Part shown: piece by piece, positions 61,926 through 64,000 of the stretch
Layout: each line of letters starts with the position of its first letter
How positions within the stretch are numbered: position 1 is the first letter of the stretch
Origin: Lachnospiraceae bacterium
Lineage (GTDB): Bacteria > Bacillota > Clostridia > Lachnospirales > Lachnospiraceae
NCBI GenBank assembly: GCA_910574865.1
Contig: CAJTDN010000001.1
Span: 310,001 to 374,000, forward strand
Reading direction: 5' to 3'
Length of the DNA stretch: 64,000 nt
The notes under the pieces: model-generated
What the model saw: the letters and a program-made list of their open reading frames with translations, nothing else
Told to the model about the DNA's origin: nothing
Database searches by the model: none
Translations under genes and position numbers: made by a program

Positions 61926-63716
61926 TTTATACATCGGCCCATATGCCGCGCACGCCCTATAATCCTGGCCTTCCTTGTCCATTCCGAACGCGTTCCAGGC
62001 CGCCGGCCGGAAAATATCCTTTTCCGGCACGTTGTGCATGCAAACCGGAATACGAAGAATGGAAGCCATCGTAATCAAATCCGCACCAATGTGTCCATAT
62101 GAAATCGCGCCATGGTTCGCGCCCCAGTTGTTCATCACATCGTAAGCCGTCTTGAACGCGCCTTCGCCCGTGCATCTCGGCGCAAACCACGTGCACGGCC
62201 ACGTATAGTCCGTCCTCTTCCACAATGCGTCGGACACCTCGAACGGCAGGTCAATCGTCCAGCCTTCCGCGATTTGCAGAACCGGACCCAGACCCTTCAC
62301 CAAGTTCAGGCGAATCATCGTGGCCGGCATCTCGGCCCTCGTAAGGAACCTGGAGGAATATCCGCCACCGCGGAAGTACCCGTTGTCGGCCGCGTTCCAC
62401 GTGGTGGCCTTCATGATGGCGTCCTGATCCGCCTCCGTCACCTCGTACCACGGCTTCATCACGCCGTTGCCATTCTCGTCCCTGGCCTCGCCGCATGCGT
62501 CAAGGCAGGCCGCGCCGGAATTGATCAAATGGATGAATCCGTCCGCTTCCTTGGCCTTTCCTTCAATTTCATAGCCGGTCACACGCTTCACCGCTTCACC
62601 GCTCCAATAGGTACGCACGTCGGCAAAAATCTGCGCCCGGTTCGTCAAAAGCTTCATGAACAACATGCCAAGTCCGTTCAACACGTCGTTCTCCGTGGCA
62701 AGAATGTAAGGCTCCCGTGCCCCGTTCCAGTCAAACGAGCTGTTCAAAACGGCCTCCGCGAAGTCTCCGTTCGGATAAAAGTCCGTCCACTGCCTCTGTC
62801 CCTGGAATCCGGCCGCAATCGCGTTGTGGCCGACCATCTCTTCCTCGCATCCTTCCGGCAGGTTCTTGTTTCCACCCATCAGGTCCTTGATGATGACGGC
62901 CATCTTCACGACGAACTCGAACTGCTCTTCCTTTTCCTGCCCGGACTTCTGCAACCACTCTGGATTCTTGTCAAACCCGATGACGCATTTCTCCTTCGCC
63001 CACGCAAGAGCCTTCTCAAACTCCGCCTCGTCATAGATGCCTTCCGTCATGCGGCGGATGATTTCCACCTCGTCAACGGACTCCACGCGCATTCCCAAAT
63101 AGGATTCCATGAAATCCGAATCAATGATGGAACCGCCGATGCCCATGCAAATGGAACCAATCTGCAAATAGGAGGTTCCCCTCATGGAAGCGGCCGCCAC
63201 CGCGGCACGGCCGAACCGCAACAGCTTTTCCCTTACGTCTGCCGGAATCTCGGTATCATCCGCGTCCTGCACGTCATGCCCGTAAATGCCAAATGCCGGA
63301 AGACCCTTCTGCGCATGCGTCGCCAACACCGATGCCAGATAAACGGCACCCGGCCTTTCCGTCGCGTTCAGTCCCCACACGCCCTTGATCGTGTTCGGAT
63401 CCATGTCCATCGTCTCCGAGCCGTAACACCAGCACGGCGTGACCGTCAACGTGATGTCCACGCCTTCCCTCCTGAACTTTTCAGCGCACGCCGCCGTCTC
63501 GCCCACGCGCCCGATTGTCGTGTCGGCAATGACGACCTTTACCGGCTCCCCGTTAGAGTAGCGGATGTTCTCCTCGAACAACTTCTTCGCCGCCTTTGCC
63601 ATGCCCATCGTCTGGTCTTCCAAGGACTCGCGAACCTTGAGCGCGCCCCTTCTTCCGTCAATCGTGGGACGGATGCCGATGACCGGCTGTCCTCCAATCA
63701 ATCTGTTCTCTGCCAT
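61923..63716 (-). CDS. fucI: L-fucose isomerase
   Basis: Mn-dependent isomerase of about 597 residues converting L-fucose to L-fuculose. Marks: [67 protein letters not shown] and the late [20 protein letters not shown]. The ATG at 63716 has GGAGG 9 bases ahead. First gene of the visible fucose operon. No fuculokinase or fuculose-phosphate aldolase gene is in the window; they may lie elsewhere. Confidence 0.96.
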   Translation of the reverse strand: MAENRLIGGQPVIGIRPTIDGRRGALKVRESLEDQTMGMAKAAKKLFEENIRYSNGEPVKVVIADTTIGRVGETAACAEKFRREGVDITLTVTPCWCYGSETMDMDPNTIKGVWGLNATERPGAVYLASVLATHAQKGLPAFGIYGHDVQDADDTEIPADVREKLLRFGRAAVAAASMRGTSYLQIGSICMGIGGSIIDSDFMESYLGMRVESVDEVEIIRRMTEGIYDEAEFEKALAWAKEKCVIGFDKNPEWLQKSGQEKEEQFEFVVKMAVIIKDLMGGNKNLPEGCEEEMVGHNAIAAGFQGQRQWTDFYPNGDFAEAVLNSSFDWNGAREPYILATENDVLNGLGMLFMKLLTNRAQIFADVRTYWSGEAVKRVTGYEIEGKAKEADGFIHLINSGAACLDACGEARDENGNGVMKPWYEVTEADQDAIMKATTWNAADNGYFRGGGYSSRFLTRAEMPATMIRLNLVKGLGPVLQIAEGWTIDLPFEVSDALWKRTDYTWPCTWFAPRCTGEGAFKTAYDVMNNWGANHGAISYGHIGADLITMASILRIPVCMHNVPEKDIFRPAAWNAFGMDKEGQDYRACAAYGPMYK

Positions 63717-63748
63717 TTTTATGTCCTCCAATCTTTTATGCTAAGGAA

Positions 63749-63960
63749 GTTCTTTTCGCCAAGCTCGGCTTTCATGTTCTTTTCGCTAAACTCGACTTTC
63801 AGTCTCGTTAATCTCAAAGAACAACCTCGCACTAGGTTCATCCTTCGCTACGCTCGGACTCACCAAGTTGCTTTCGGTTTCGCCAATCTCAAAGAACGAC
63901 CTCGCGCTAAATTCAAGCTTCGCCCATGGCGCGCTTTCATTAAGCTGCTTTCGGTCAAAA
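63749..63960. repeat. Family C tandem repeats upstream of fucI
   Basis: A 27-bp unit GTTCTTTTCGC.AA.CTCG.CTTTCA is repeated at 63749 and 63776. A ~75-bp unit containing AATCTCAAAGAAC.ACCTCGC and AAG.TGCTTTCGG is repeated at about 63803 and 63878. The 63717-64000 stretch holds no gene; it would be the fucI leader on the minus strand. Confidence 0.75.
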
Positions 63961-64000
63961 AATTCCAAATACCTTCTCCCTGAACGCCTTGTACAAGGAG

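Overview
This window looks like chromosome from an anaerobic Firmicute of the Clostridia, most probably a Lachnospiraceae-type gut or rumen plant-glycan degrader. The support is type III glutamine synthetase, DegV, Agr-like GHKL/LytTR signalling, membrane-anchored and domain-swapped GH3 enzymes, many CUT1 sugar ABC transporters without their own ATPase, strong AGGAGG ribosome sites and sigma-A-like promoters. No genus can be named from the sequence alone.

Layout. 1-4535 (minus): sugar-binding lipoprotein, two permeases and a GH3 beta-glucosidase cut by the window edge, divergent from a DeoR repressor (4855-5661). 5728-9831 (minus): L-xylulose-5-phosphate epimerase-like protein, FG-GAP/VCBS-type protein, FGGY kinase and a YesL-like membrane protein. 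10224-10845: a frameshifted DUF4869/ATPase chimera. 11053-16107 (minus): a four-gene oligopeptide-type ABC transporter. 16335-19554 (plus): two unknown proteins and a lipoprotein joining a binding-protein-like region to a VWA domain. 19623-25920 (minus): galactan locus with GH53, binding protein, two permeases, an unknown enzyme and a zinc ribbon, divergent from an AraC regulator (26097-27200). 27274-29795 (minus): radical SAM, DUF308 and TetR operon. 30103-36230 (minus): complete hexuronate pathway uxuA-uxuB-uxaC-eda-kdgK, divergent from a second AraC regulator. 37351-53143: housekeeping and stress genes (tex, CNNM exporter, HipA-like kinase pair, aminotransferase, MerR/YbjQ, FecR-like lipoprotein, degV-type, glnN, fba), with tRNA-Ser. 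53315-61164: GH25 lysozyme, tRNA-Glu, a permuted membrane GH3, an AgrC/AgrA-like pair and a HicB-like orphan. 61371-63716 (minus): fucI-fucU.

How the genes fit together. The loci cover pectin and hemicellulose side chains and backbones: galactan (GH53 plus importer), beta-glucosides (two GH3), uronic acids (uxu/uxa/eda/kdgK to pyruvate and glyceraldehyde-3-phosphate), fucose (fucI/fucU) and a pentulose branch (epimerase plus FGGY kinase). At least three sugar operons sit back to back with their own DeoR or AraC regulator.

The most unusual content is between the genes. At least five families of intergenic repeats are present. Two of them keep RNA-like stems by compensatory base changes between copies: a ~190-nt branched element at 17623-17810 and 54484-54671, and a ~100-nt element at 14454-14555, 24773-24875 and 61825-61925 that always lies between two genes of an operon, just ahead of a ribosome site. 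A promoter-to-terminator unit at 43586-43968 carries three 57-bp repeats and micro-ORFs. Two remnant ATPase genes (10224-10845 and 48375-48613) show recent gene decay.
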